A DNA stretch of 64,000 nt from Lineolata rhizophorae. Lineage: Eukaryota; Ascomycota; Dothideomycetes; Lineolatales; Lineolataceae. A model generated the notes under the pieces. It searched no databases. It saw only the letters and a program-made list of their open reading frames with translations, and was not told where the DNA came from. The stretch spans positions 124,001 through 188,000 of the forward strand of contig MU001698.1 in the NCBI GenBank assembly GCA_010093515.1, read 5' to 3'. Positions 1 to 10,224 of this stretch are shown here, one piece after another. How positions within the stretch are numbered: the first letter of the stretch is position 1; the number at the start of each line of letters is the position of its first letter. The position numbers and the translations under genes were made by a program.

Positions 1-518
1 TCGTTCACAGCTAATCGTCACTCAACCCGTACCTCGAATGCAGATGGCTGGCAGAGAACCGTACATGCCAAACACGCTCCTTACAATGACCGGGAACGGG
101 ATAGCGTAGGTGGCACCCATCTTTCCTGTGAGTGTGATGACGACCGAACAGATAGCGAAGCCAAAGAAGACGATGGGAATGGTCTCACGGGCAGTGAAGC
201 CGAGAGCCATCACACTGGAGACGGTGGACGCAAGAGGAGGCGCCAGCATGTCCGAGCACCAGTATGCCCAGTAGTCGAGTCCACGCCAGGTCCTCTTCTC
301 TTGTGGAAGTGGGTCAAGGTCTCGCGCAGTGTTAGTCGGCAAGTAGACCTAACCATGAGCGTGGCCATACCTGGATTTGACCATCTTGGATTCTCTTTGT
401 ACATTCCATGCTCACGAGGCACTTCCCAGTGGAGGTGGGGTTCGACCTTCTCCTTGATGTGAGAGGCAGAGAACTTCGACGCCGAGAACCTCCGCATCTT
501 GAGTGGATTCAAGTTCAC
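1..518 (-). CDS. NCS1-family nucleobase/allantoin/uridine permease, 5' part (cut by window edge)
   Basis: This is the N-terminal part of a nucleobase-cation-symport-1 transporter (Fur4/Dal4/Fui1 type), a plasma-membrane carrier for uracil, allantoin, uridine or related ureides. Exon 1 is 518-371, a 50-bp intron spans 370-321 (donor GTATGG, branch GACTAAC, acceptor GAG) and exon 2 is 320-33, where another GTACGG donor leads off the window. The join gives the family hallmark DLDPLPQEKRTWRGLDYWAYW followed by the first helix, CSDMLAPPLASTVSSVMALG. The next helix starts around IPIVFFGFAICSVVITLTG and then PFPVIVRSVFGMYG, as in family members. The start is the first ATG of the open frame. Substrate cannot be told from this fragment. 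It is divergent from a ureide-degrading fusion enzyme, which suggests uptake of that enzyme's substrate or a precursor. Family assignment is firm; substrate is inference. Confidence 0.88.
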
Positions 519-1255
519 TCAACAAAATGATGGTTCAATGGGTATGGATCGGAGTATAAACCGGGAGGGGACGAGTGGTTATTGGAAGGCAAACAACTGA
601 TCCTAGGAAAAGACGTGAACACGGGTCCCTTGCCTCTGCATAAATACGCCTTTCAGGACATCTTTCGGAGGCAAAATTTTCATTCTAATCAAAAGGATAT
701 CTTTGAAGTTGATCAAGTCGCGATACCCGGCCGGCCGGGCCTCCGGCGGGCCATCGCGTTTCACTTCCCCATCGTAGCTGATATGCCTCTCGAGCGCGAC
801 GAGTGGCACGGGATCGCGGCCTCTGGCCGCCACTGAGCCGAAATGGTAGTGTGGCTTGCGGGAGCCCATTGTAAGTCTGGGCCAGGCGCCCGTTGAAGTG
901 GGCGACTGTTACCGGAAACGGCGTGGTGTGGGTGCCAACCCTGGCTTCCCCACACCTTGGTCCAAGATAAGCGGCTCCAGCTCCATGGCCGCCGGACGGC
1001 CGCCGGCGCGCCGACGGCACGCCGCCGGCGCGCCGGGGTCTTTCTCGATAGCTGACTAGCTGGCGTCCGCAGAGGGTAAAGAGCCCTGCGGCCTTGTGAC
1101 ATGGGGCTATGAATGGCATGATGAATTAATTTTGTCTGTCTAGATCGCTCCCTTCAATTTCTCATGTCTGCAGAAGTCAGTCGTCGCAGAGTCGCACAAC
1201 ATACTTTCCTCCAGGTTCAACTCTATTTATTTTTCTTTCAGTTTGCGAAAGCGGA
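519..1255. promoter_or_regulatory. Divergent promoter of permease and biuret/allophanate enzyme, with GATA sites
   Basis: No convincing gene lies here. Two HGATAR sites for AreA/NIT2-type nitrogen regulators are visible: AGATAA at 965-970 and CGATAG at 1046-1051. Between about 725-760 and 985-1040 the sequence turns extremely GC-rich, with overlapping CCGGCGCGCCG and CGGCCGGCCG palindromes, unlike the balanced flanks. A pyrimidine-rich stretch (ttatttttctttcag) just before 1256 resembles a leader or a 5' UTR acceptor. Nitrogen control of both flanking genes is inference. Confidence 0.5.
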
Positions 1256-3514
1256 ATGCCTACTACACACACGATGTTGCCGGACAAGTTGACCTTTGAG
1301 GCGAAGCCTTACGCCTTCACTTTTCCGCCGGAGCACACAGCCCTTCTAGTCATCGACATGCAGAGGGACTTCTTACTTCCTGATGGCTTCGGGCACATTC
1401 AAGGAGGCAATCTCGACGCTGTTCAAGCGTCAATTGAGCCAACTAAGAAGCTCCTCGAAGCATTTAGATCAGCTGGGATAGTAGTGTTCCACACTCGAGA
1501 AGGCCATAAGCCCGATTTATCAGACTGTCCCTCATCGAAGCTTGTACGGCAAGCAGCAGCGCCGGACAACACTCAACACACTCTGGTCATTGGAGATAAA
1601 GGCGAAATGGGACGACTCCTAATTCGCGGAGAGTATGGCCATGATATCGTAAATGAGTTGGCGCCACTACCGAATGAGATTGTCATAGATAAGCCTGGAA
1701 AAGGCGCCTTTTGGAACACGACGCTCATGCATCAGCTCAAGGCGCATGGGATAACCCACTTGGTTGTGTCCGGAGTAACAACTGAGTGCTGTTTTGCAAC
1801 AAGTATTCGGGAGGCCAATGATCGTGGCTTTGAGTGCTGTAAGTTAGTAATAGCGACTGCGATCGAACACAAATCTGATCGGAGAATAGGCGGTATCGAA
1901 GAAGCCACTGCAGGATACAACGCCGCATTCAAAACGTCAAGTCTGGACATGATATACTGGTCCCAAGGACTCTTCGGTTTCACTGCTGCACTTCAGCCAC
2001 TCCTTGACTGTTTGACTACCGCACTCGGAAGCCCAGCCAGATTCGAAGTTGAGGCTACGCCACCACAAACCCCCCCAGAGTGGGATGGCGACTTGAGTAT
2101 ACCGGCTCTTCAAGTTGCGTACAAAGCCGGTCTCTCGCCGGTGACTGTCATCGAAAGCCTTTACAAAACAATTGACGCCTACAAGAAGATCGACGACGCG
2201 GTGTGGATCCTTATTGAAGAGAAAGACAAAGTCCTGGAGGCAGCGAAGACGTTAGCATCAAAGTATCCAGACAAGAGCGCCTTACCGCCACTCTTCGGTG
2301 TCCCCTTCAGTGTGAAGGACTCAATTGATATCGCAGGTCTTCCGACCACAACAGCTTGCCCGCCTCTCACCCACATCCCGACGGAATCCGCTCCCATTTA
2401 CGAGAAAGTTCTTGAAAATGGAGCCCTCTTTATCGGGAAGACGAATCTGGATCAGCTCGCTACCGGCTTGACCGGTTGTCGTAGCCCCTACGGCATAACT
2501 CATTCGGTCTTCCACGCCGACTACATCTCTGGCGGCTCCTCGAGCGGCAGCTGCGTCAGCGTCGGCGCCAACCTCGTCTCCTTCTCCATCGCGACCGACA
2601 CTGCCGGCTCCGGCCGCGTACCTTCTGCCTTCAACGGCGTCGTCGGCTACAAGCCAACGCGGGGCACTGTCTCGACGCGCGGCGTGACGCCCGCCTGCCT
2701 CTCGCTCGACTGCATCGCGCTCGTGGCGCGCACCGTGGCCGACGCGCGCGCCGTCTGGCGGCTGGCCGAGGGCCACGACGCGCGCGACCCCTACGCGAAG
2801 CCGGCGCCGCTAGGATTCGAGCGGCACGTCGACGCGACAGGCCCTCGGGCGCGCGGCTTCAAGTTCGGGATCCCGCCGCCAGAGGCGCTGGCGCGCTGCG
2901 CGCCGCCGTACCGGCGCATGTTCAACGCGGCGGTGACGCGACTGCGCGGGCTGGGCGGCAGGCTGACGCCCGTCGACTGGGCGCCGTTCGAGAAAGCGGG
3001 CCGGCTGCTCTACGACGGCACGTTCGTGTCGGAGCGGCTGGCCAGCTTGCCGGACGGCTGGCTCGAGACCAATCGCACCGCGCTGCATCCCGTCATCGTG
3101 GACATTTTTGACGCCGTCGCCGCGCGGCGCAGCTCCGCGGTCGACGCGTACCGAGATCTCCAGGCCAAGGCTGTCTACACGCGGCAGGCCGAGCGCGTGT
3201 TCGAGTACAGTGAGCGCGGCGTAGATGTCGTGGTGGTCCCGACGGCACCAGCGCACTGGCGCATCGACGAGGTGTTAAGAGACCCGATCGCGAAGAATAG
3301 TGCGCTAGGGGAGTTCACGCATTGCGGCAACGTACTCGACTTGTGCGCCGTGGCCGTCCCGGCAGGTACATACGATGTCAAGGAGTTGTCGGGGAATCCG
3401 GATGATAAGGGGACTCTACCATTCGGTATTACGTTTCTCTCGGGCTTGCGAATGGACCCCGAGGCTCTGGAGGTTGCGAGAAGGTTTGAAGAGGACGTTC
3501 GCTCTGCTGTGTAA
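1256..3514 (+). CDS. Bifunctional biuret-hydrolase-like / allophanate-hydrolase-like fusion protein
   Basis: One 752-residue open frame joins two nitrogen-releasing hydrolases. Residues ~1-265 are an isochorismatase-like cysteine hydrolase closest in motif to biuret hydrolase: VIDMQRDF (D34), HTREGHKPDLSD (79-90), RGEYG, DKPGKG (K146) and VTTECC (C179), which match the Asp-Lys-Cys triad of BiuH. Residues ~280-752 are an amidase-signature domain with K354 in VPFSVKDS, cis-Ser S428 in GGSSSGS and nucleophile S452 in TDTAGSGR. The following VPSAFNGVVGYKPTRG and PACLSLDC are typical of allophanate hydrolase (AtzF/DUR1) rather than generic amidases. The predicted flow is biuret to allophanate plus ammonia, then allophanate to ammonia and CO2. 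RutB-like ureidoacrylate hydrolysis is an alternative for the first domain. There are no introns. From about 2540 the coding sequence becomes markedly more GC-rich. Domain calls are firm; substrate is inferred. Confidence 0.9.
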   Translation: MPTTHTMLPDKLTFEAKPYAFTFPPEHTALLVIDMQRDFLLPDGFGHIQGGNLDAVQASIEPTKKLLEAFRSAGIVVFHTREGHKPDLSDCPSSKLVRQAAAPDNTQHTLVIGDKGEMGRLLIRGEYGHDIVNELAPLPNEIVIDKPGKGAFWNTTLMHQLKAHGITHLVVSGVTTECCFATSIREANDRGFECCKLVIATAIEHKSDRRIGGIEEATAGYNAAFKTSSLDMIYWSQGLFGFTAALQPLLDCLTTALGSPARFEVEATPPQTPPEWDGDLSIPALQVAYKAGLSPVTVIESLYKTIDAYKKIDDAVWILIEEKDKVLEAAKTLASKYPDKSALPPLFGVPFSVKDSIDIAGLPTTTACPPLTHIPTESAPIYEKVLENGALFIGKTNLDQLATGLTGCRSPYGITHSVFHADYISGGSSSGSCVSVGANLVSFSIATDTAGSGRVPSAFNGVVGYKPTRGTVSTRGVTPACLSLDCIALVARTVADARAVWRLAEGHDARDPYAKPAPLGFERHVDATGPRARGFKFGIPPPEALARCAPPYRRMFNAAVTRLRGLGGRLTPVDWAPFEKAGRLLYDGTFVSERLASLPDGWLETNRTALHPVIVDIFDAVAARRSSAVDAYRDLQAKAVYTRQAERVFEYSERGVDVVVVPTAPAHWRIDEVLRDPIAKNSALGEFTHCGNVLDLCAVAVPAGTYDVKELSGNPDDKGTLPFGITFLSGLRMDPEALEVARRFEEDVRSAV

Positions 3515-4267
3515 CTATGGGAACGTGATGGTGTAGCCATCTCTCGTGCCATGGCGTACAAGCATATTATTGGTCAAGTTTGGCATGGGCATGATTTAGC
3601 ATTTGCGTCCCTAGAGTTAATTGATTCTAGGCTCATCTGTACCTATATATTGGAACGAAACGATCATTATAACAAAGTCAGTAATCCTCTAGGCGGTGTT
3701 CGGCCTCGCTGCGCTCCAATTACAGACAACCGAAGATTGAACAGAATCTCGAGAATCCGAAATGTCCGCAGGAATCTCTTGCTCGTGGGAAAGCTCTAAA
3801 GGATAAGTAAAGGCATTCTTCGTGGTTGGGTGATAGATCTTAGAGATATGTTTAGATGCGCGGTTGTGAGGAGGGGACGGAGTACGCAGTACGAAGTACA
3901 GGCCCATGCCGTGTGGTCAAGGCTGGCGTCCAATGATCAGCCCGGGGCTAAGCGAGAGACGTGGCTCGGCTCCGGAGCGGGATGTGGCCGTGCATGACAC
4001 CTTTGTCGGTGCGCCCGGCGTCTATGCTGCCGTCTATTACATATCCTGCCAAAAGCTCTGTTCCGCTGTTCGCCCTCCCTATATCTGTTATCTGTGAGAA
4101 AGATCCGGTCCGCGCCCAACTTTGCTGAAAAGGGCGAAACTCGACACGCACCCTGACCTTCGACTGCTCTTCCCTAGCTCGAGGGTTCTCGGGTTCTCGG
4201 AGCTCCTCGAGGCGCTTAGGCGAGCTTGCTTGACCGCTGCAACTAGCCGACACACAGTGCTATCAGG
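3515..4267. other. Intergenic region before ARL1
   Basis: No supportable gene. It holds the 3' flank of the fusion enzyme and the leader of ARL1. A cluster of GTAC motifs sits at about 3880-3900 (gtacgcagtacgaagtacagg). Short open frames here lack recognisable domains. Confidence 0.5.
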
Positions 4268-5143
4268 ATGGGCGGCTCGATATCTAGGATACTTGGGGGG
4301 CTTCTGTGGCAAAAGAAGGAAATACGGATTCTGATATTGGGGCTGGTATGTTGCAGTTTCGCAACCGAGCACATCGGTGGTCACAACAAGGAGCGCTAAT
4401 GGCGTATGGATTGATGGTAGGATAACGCCGGCAAGACAACGTTGCTGTATCGGTTGAAGGTGGGCCTGACCATATTTGAACTGGAGGTCGTACAGGCTTA
4501 ATGCTGATGGGAACCGTGTGATGTCTAGATTGGAGAAGTGGTGTCAACAATACCAACCATAGGCTTCAACGTCGAGTCCGTAACATACAAGAACCTGAAC
4601 TTCAATGTCTGGGTAAGCGTATCTCTGTCTCAGCTTTACGAATCTACTCGATCTCAGGGTTAGGAGGCTCTAACCTAGCCCCTTTCTGCAGGATCTCGGC
4701 GGCCAAACGTCGATCCGACCCTATTGGCGCTGCTACTATGCAAATACTGCAGCCGTCATATTCGTAATCGACAGTACGGATATAGAGCGGTTAGGCACAG
4801 CAGCCGAAGAGCTGGCTGCGATGTTGAGCGAGGAGGAACTGCGAGACGCGGCGCTGCTCGTGTTCGCCAACAAGCAGGACCAGCCCGGCGCGAAAGGTGC
4901 CGGAGAGATTTCGGAGGCGCTGAAACTTGCTGAGTTGAGGGATCGAAATTGGAGTATTGTGGCGTGTTCAGCCATCGACGGCAGGGGCATTGATGAGGGA
5001 ATGGATTGGTTGGTGGTAAGTCGATTCCGAGGTTCATTCCAAGTCCAGAAGGACTATCAGTTTGTGCTCTACTTGGAACACATTGCGGTGTATCTTGTCA
5101 TGCGCTAACGGCTGGCCAGCAAACTGTCAATTCGGAGAACTAG
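4268..5143 (+). CDS. ARL1: ADP-ribosylation factor-like GTPase Arl1
   Basis: Arl1 is a small Arf-family GTPase of the trans-Golgi that recruits GRIP-domain golgins. Five exons (4268-4345, 4421-4459, 4529-4612, 4692-5015, 5120-5143) join cleanly with GT-AG introns into 182 residues, the usual Arl1 length. Visible features are Gly2 in MGGSIS for N-myristoylation, the P-loop GLDNAGKT (25-32), switch I TIPTIGFN (46-53), switch II WDLGGQ (67-72) with [11 protein letters not shown], and the guanine-specificity motif NKQD (127-130). The conserved [20 protein letters not shown] and RPYWRCYY point to Arl1 rather than Arf1 or Arl2/3. The last exon encodes only seven residues (QTVNSEN), so it is easily missed by annotation software. 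All GTPase motifs are intact. Confidence 0.96.
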
Positions 5144-6122
5144 ATCCGAGCTATTGGACAAGTCTAGAGCCAGTCCAGCATGGTTCACTAATCGTTTTCG
5201 CATCAACATGCATGGAGTCTTGGCGTTGGATGTCGAAGAGTGCAAGATAATACCATGATGCATTGTAGAGTTGCTGATCAGTTCATGTATGTTTGGCGGC
5301 TATTCCATACGTTTGTGTGCATTCTTCAAGAGCCGTCTTAAGCCCGCTGATGCAGGTTTCCCGAGCATGGTTTATGATAACGCCACGTGCTTTTCTCTAC
5401 ATTTGATTGGAGCAATTTTAAATATCTGTGATGTAAGAGTAGGACTTCGCCCTTGCTGGACCTTCACTGTCCGACCGAGGCAGTGCTCGTGACAACGACG
5501 CAGCCACGACGCCGTATCACCGTTTCGAGTCTACGTAGAAACCGGCAGCGCATTACGCAACCTCGCAAAAGGCGCCCGTTTTAGGGTTTCCGATGCCGCT
5601 GGAAAATGTCTAGATCTAGAGTCATGCGTTGCGACAGGCTGCAATCAGAGCTCAGCTCCAGGCACGCAGCCTTCGTGCTTCATACCATCGTGGCGCAGCG
5701 ATCTTGGATGGGCTCGCCTGCTACGGCCGTAGTGCCCATCGCTTGACAAGCCAGCCACATAGCGTCGCCCGACGCCGACCAACGAGACGTATCCACAGCC
5801 GAAAGAAGCCTGCAGGCCGAGCCTGCCATGGCGGCTACTCCGCCAAACCGCCTCCATATTTCTCCGACCGCAGCTCAAGGCTTACGTCCGAAAAAGAGGT
5901 TCGTCGTCATGTGCGGTGAGAACAGCCACCTCCGCCATTGTCGTGAGTTCAAGTATTTAAGAAGGTGCTATCCAAGGCTTGAAGATGGCCTCAGACAGCA
6001 AGACGTCTCTTGAGCCTCGCCCCCCTCAAGCCTCGATTAAGGCTCTATAATTTATCGAATCCATCAAGTTATACAAGCTTGCAAAGACCAAACAAAGTCA
6101 CCCCTCCTTCCAATCTCCTAAA
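5144..6122. other. Intergenic region with promoter of the small Cys/PPPY protein
   Basis: No gene recognised. TATA-like tatttaag near 5955 and ctataattta near 6047 lie at a suitable distance from the 6123 start. A ct/ca-rich leader follows. Confidence 0.4.
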
Positions 6123-6398
6123 ATGTGCTGCTGCCGCAAAAGGAAACAGTCCCGCGGTTCCGCCATCGGTGCAATTGTCGCCGCCATTGGAGCGCACCAG
6201 TCACAAAAGAAAGTGGGCCAGTCATACCCCTACCAGCACATCGCCGAGCCTCGTACCGCTAGCCAGCAGAGCAGTGGACGCATCGAACGCACTACCCCGG
6301 TCAACGAGCCGCCGCCCTATACGGATGAGCTGGCAAACGGTTATCACACCTTTCATGACGCGCACCAGGGGCGGGAACCGAGTCAGTATGGAAAGTAA
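6123..6398 (+). CDS. Small basic protein with N-terminal cysteine cluster and PPPY motif
   Basis: A single-exon 91-residue protein that I do not recognise by name. It opens with MCCCRKRK, a cysteine triplet followed by a basic patch, the kind of N-terminus that can be palmitoylated and membrane-bound. A short Ala/Ile/Gly stretch (SAIGAIVAAIGAH) follows, then a polar tail containing EPPPYTDE, which fits the PPxY ligand of WW domains such as those of Rsp5/Nedd4 ubiquitin ligases. A TATA-like element lies ~75 bp upstream. The next gene at 8711 also carries PPPY/PPSY motifs and a low-complexity tail, so the two could be functionally related. The coding status rests on composition, promoter position and motif only. 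Confidence 0.5.
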   Translation: MCCCRKRKQSRGSAIGAIVAAIGAHQSQKKVGQSYPYQHIAEPRTASQQSSGRIERTTPVNEPPPYTDELANGYHTFHDAHQGREPSQYGK

Positions 6399-7203
6399 GA
6401 CAAAGGCGCCTCGAAACAGTTAGGTGGTGGTGTCTTTCCGGTGAGTCACTTGATGGTCTGTAGTCTTCAAAACTCGCACAGAATCTAACTGCTGGTAGAC
6501 TAATCAGTGCACTGGTCTGTTCCTAAATTCTAAATAGTAGAGCTCTAGGACAAGGGACTGGGATGCTCTCAAATAGTTTTCTATGCGTATATTTTGAGGG
6601 TTGTAGGACGATTGAACGGAATTGAAAGACCAGTGTCCAAGGCCTCTACCTTTTTGTATAATTAGTGATTCTCAGTTTATATCTTAAGAGTTCGAGGCCA
6701 CTTCTTAAGTCTCCCATGCAACTAGCAAGTTTCTTTTCTCCTTTTTCCCTGTAAAATGTCACATATTGTACCTTGAGTTAGATTCCGAATTATATTAAAG
6801 AGACCTTTTCGTGTGAACCTCTAAGTGTGCTACTCAACGAAAAAAAATAAATGCAACTGTTTGAAGATCGCTAGCTAAGGAATCGCCAAGAACGTATGAT
6901 TACTGTAATAGGTTCGTGAAGTTAAGTTCCTGAAATAGTAATCTAAATTTCCAATTGTCTATACATTGTTGTTTATCAAACCATAAAATTAAAACAGACA
7001 GGAATTTGTCCCACCGCACTGATAGATACTTCAAGATAATCAGGTTATTACGACCCAATGAACAGCACACATTCTGGGAAATTTTCATTGTTTTATATGT
7101 TGGGCGCTGGTTACCAAAGAGTTTCACACTGAAGATATATTGTGCGATTTCTCTAGACTAACACTTGAGCTAAATACTTCATTCTGAAGTACTGTGAGAT
7201 GTC
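6399..7203. other. AT-rich intergenic tract
   Basis: A/T-rich DNA with many stops in all frames. The 3' flank of the small protein includes several gtataatta-like AT runs. No gene, tRNA or recognisable repeat was seen. Confidence 0.4.
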
Positions 7204-7703
7204 TGGGTCGCAAGTCCGTCTTTTATTGTTCTGAACGCAAGAGCAAGGACCCAAGAAGTCCCCACTTCCATCCCAAGTTCAACGATGTCCGCAGGAAGCT
7301 CGATGCAGCTGTCAACGTCAAATCAGGCGATTGCTAGGAGTCTCACGTAATCTACTGGATTAATTCAAGTTTCACTCGTTCTATGACCGGGGACTTCGAG
7401 GATTGGCCTGCCTTAAGTCTCGGCTTCCATCGCATCGACACTAACGGCGGTGACATTCAAGGACTTGGCTATCTTCGAATGAAAGCTTCTTACGACGTTG
7501 TCAAAGTCCATGCTTAAGAGATTCTAAGACGCGATATCGATGGTTCGGACATCGACCTCATCGACAATATGGAGCCTATTCGGGACCGAGCGGTTGAGCA
7601 AGGTGGTAGAATATACTCTTCGGGCATCGATATGGCTCAGTGGATAGAATTCCAGGACAGCCTGCTCGGTGCGTCGATGGGGTCCGCCAGGATGACCCTT
7701 TGA
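7204..7703 (+). pseudogene. Decayed protein-coding gene of unknown family
   Basis: One reading frame reads as protein for about 165 codons with only two stop codons, one after KSGDC and one after VKVHA. Before, between and after them are long protein-like stretches such as HFHPKFNDVRRKLDAAVNVK, HVIYWINSSFTRSMTGDFED, GFHRIDTNGGDIQGLGYLRM and IDLIDNMEPIRDRAVEQGGR. Base composition here is balanced, unlike the AT-rich DNA on both sides. No start codon or intron signals bound it clearly. I do not recognise the family. It looks like a truncated relic of a host gene, but horizontal or mobile origin cannot be excluded. Confidence 0.5.
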
Positions 7704-8710
7704 TTCGGCGATTTGTAATAGGCACTGAGAAGCCTTTTTGTTGGCATTCGCTTCCTAAAGTGCCCGAAGAATGATTAGACTCGGACGCTGTTGTCAGGGT
7801 GTCAGTGTCTGGCGGCTATTATTGAAGGAACTCGATTAAACTTTGAGAGTGATATATTCGAAGTCGAGGCTGTCTGCTGTCATTTACAGCTAGTTCACTG
7901 CTAAATCAAAGTACATTATAGAGAAATCTTGGCCCGCCAGCTACCAAGAGATCATAAAGAAAATAACCCGAAAATAAGTCATGGGTGCGGAGGTTACAGA
8001 AGTCCTCGAAGTTGACTTATCGGGGTGCCTTTAAGTAGCCAGTTCACCAATACGAGGGCGCTTAGACTACATTAACCTTGAGTAGAACACGGTTTAGGAA
8101 TTGAAATAAGTAGAATTGGCTAGTACTAAGTTCTGCCGAAGGGTTTTGGATTGTATAACGGAGCACCCCGACAGGCCGAAGAGTCATTCAATCAGATCTA
8201 TCATCTTTCCAACCCCCCTTGACCCTTCTTTGCGTTCCATCTGAACAGAAACAGACGGAGCGCATAATACAATGTGACTTGCGTTCAGGCGCGCGACGTC
8301 CCAGATTGACCACTCGCTTATTTCTGCAGACTGGAGCATGGCGTAATTTTACTCGTGGCCCTGCTTTGAGACGCGTTTGTTCTGATGTCAGTCGTTCAGC
8401 ACTCCCGATGTCCAGCGATTCTTGATTTCAAGGTGACCAGAAACGGGGTGATCCGTCGCACTGTCAAACAAACTAGAGGCGAGACGGGCAATTTTAAGCG
8501 TCGCTCTTTCTTGATCGCTGCCGCACTTGACGTCAGGGCTTGTGGCGTCGACGATCCATGTGGCGCAGTCAACCTATGGATTATCCTACCCTCACTTATA
8601 TAAATATACGTCCGCTACCACTCTCTAATGTTAACTTTGAAGTTTAACCTGAACACATTCAATTCAACTCACGCTGTTCGAATTGTTCAGTTTGATTCAT
8701 CGACATCAAA
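7704..8710. other. Intergenic region and promoter of the repeat-rich protein
   Basis: No gene seen. A clear TATA element, tatataaatata, lies at about 8597-8609, roughly 100 bp before the 8711 start. The rest is AT-rich and unstructured. Confidence 0.45.
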
Positions 8711-9765
8711 ATGCAAGGATACTCATCGGAAAGTCAACCTCGCCGACAGCCGGCGTCTGAGACTGTCAGAAATACAGCCAACGCAGTTCATGTACGTTGC
8801 GCTCCTGATTGTTTTCGGATGTTAAGGCGCTAACAAGAATCCAAATAAAGGGCGCCGGCGAAGCCATCCGCGGTAACTTTAACGCCATGATTGATCGAAG
8901 TGCTCACGATAAACGCGGCGAAGCAAAAAACCAAGCTGTCGCGGACCACGGCATCGAAAAGATAAACCGGGCTCGTCCGCATGATACAAACCAGATGCCA
9001 CCAAACCAAGATACGTATGCAAGGCAGCAACCGCCGTACGCACACGAAGCGCCTCCCTCATACAGCACTGGCACGGGCGAGCCGAGCTACGGCGCTCAGC
9101 CTACCCATATGCCTAATCAGAGCCACCATGGAGGTCCATCGTACGGTCCTAGCACAGGCGGGCCAGGTTACGGCCATGAACCGACTTACCCGCCCGGTCA
9201 GGCCCACCATGGAGGTGGCGGGGGATACCCCGAACCCACGATGAGCGGAGGTAACGGCGGATATCCTGGATCCGCGATGCACGGAAGTGCAGCGGGCCAC
9301 CATGCTCAGACCGAGGAAGCACCACAACCACCTCCGCGTCCACCACGCCATCAACATGGCGGCGAGGCGGACTACTATTACCAGGGTGGTCAGGCTGCTA
9401 GTCAATCTCATGTGACTGGCCCGTATGGTAGCCATACCGCACCTTCTTACCCTCAAGACAGCTACGGATATTCCGGAGGCTCTGTTAAGCCTCATGGCTC
9501 TATTCCTGAGCGACATGGAGCTCATGAGAAGCATTCAAAGTATTCAACGCATCCCCAAACTGCACCTTCTCACCCCGAAGACGGCTATGGATATTCCGGA
9601 GGCTCTGTTCAACCTCACGAATCAGAGCAGTATGGCGCCAGTGGGACGCATTCACAACATTCGACGCGTCCGCCACACAAGTCGAACATTATGAACAAGT
9701 TGGACCCGCGAATTGACGACAGAGAAGCAAGGCCTAGGAGACATTCGGATCCACGGCGGTATTGA
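8711..9765 (+). CDS. Gly/Pro/Tyr/His-rich low-complexity protein with PPxY motifs
   Basis: Two exons, 8711-8791 and 8851-9765, separated by a 59-bp intron (donor GTACGT, branch GCTAAC, acceptor AAAG), give 331 residues. The N-terminus NTANAVHGAGEAIRGNFNAM followed by IDR resembles a small conserved fungal domain with a predicted amphipathic helix. The remainder is disordered and rich in G, P, Y, H and S, with PPPRPPR (SH3-type) and QPPYAHEAPPSYS (two PPxY-like WW ligands). Near the C-terminus a ~41-residue unit built on YGYSGGSVxPH occurs twice (nucleotides 9439-9500 and 9562-9623 are near copies 123 bp apart). The joined N-terminus is better than the alternative upstream ATG inside the intron. 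Function is unknown; a scaffold or stress-linked role would be speculation. Confidence 0.7.
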
Positions 9766-10224
9766 GCTTTTGGTTCCCAGTTTTTGAGGTCCGTAGCAAT
9801 ACCATATGACGTATGGAATGGAAAAGTACTATTCCGACATGTATAAATAACTATCCCTTACTAGCCGAGCTTTAAAATTACAACTGGTACTGAGTTAGAA
9901 TTATATCGTATTGTAGATGGATCTCTTGAACTCTTGAAGTGACCTGTAATGTTGGAAGGCCATTTAGTTGTAGGGTATTATTTTACGTAGCAATAGCGAA
10001 AATTTTCAAAATCGTAACTTCAGACTTGAAGACTAACTGAGTAGCCATTCTACATCCTCTACTAATCGAAAGACTAGCATTTCACGTAGAGCACTGTTTT
10101 CCTCGGGTGTAGCACAACTATGCTGGAAATGCCGAGGCAAGGAAATGACGCGAGAGCGATCTGCAAGTCGGTCCTTCGCATTCTTCCCACCTCTCATAAC
10201 ATCTGTGGTCGCAAACACTAGCCT
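9766..10224. other. Short intergenic region
   Basis: AT-rich 3' flank of the repeat-rich gene and 5' flank of the TLC gene. Nothing supportable within it. Confidence 0.4.

Noticed and set aside
2321-3256. Long minus-strand frames opposite the fusion enzyme
   Set aside because: Shadows of a GC-rich coding region, with no domains.
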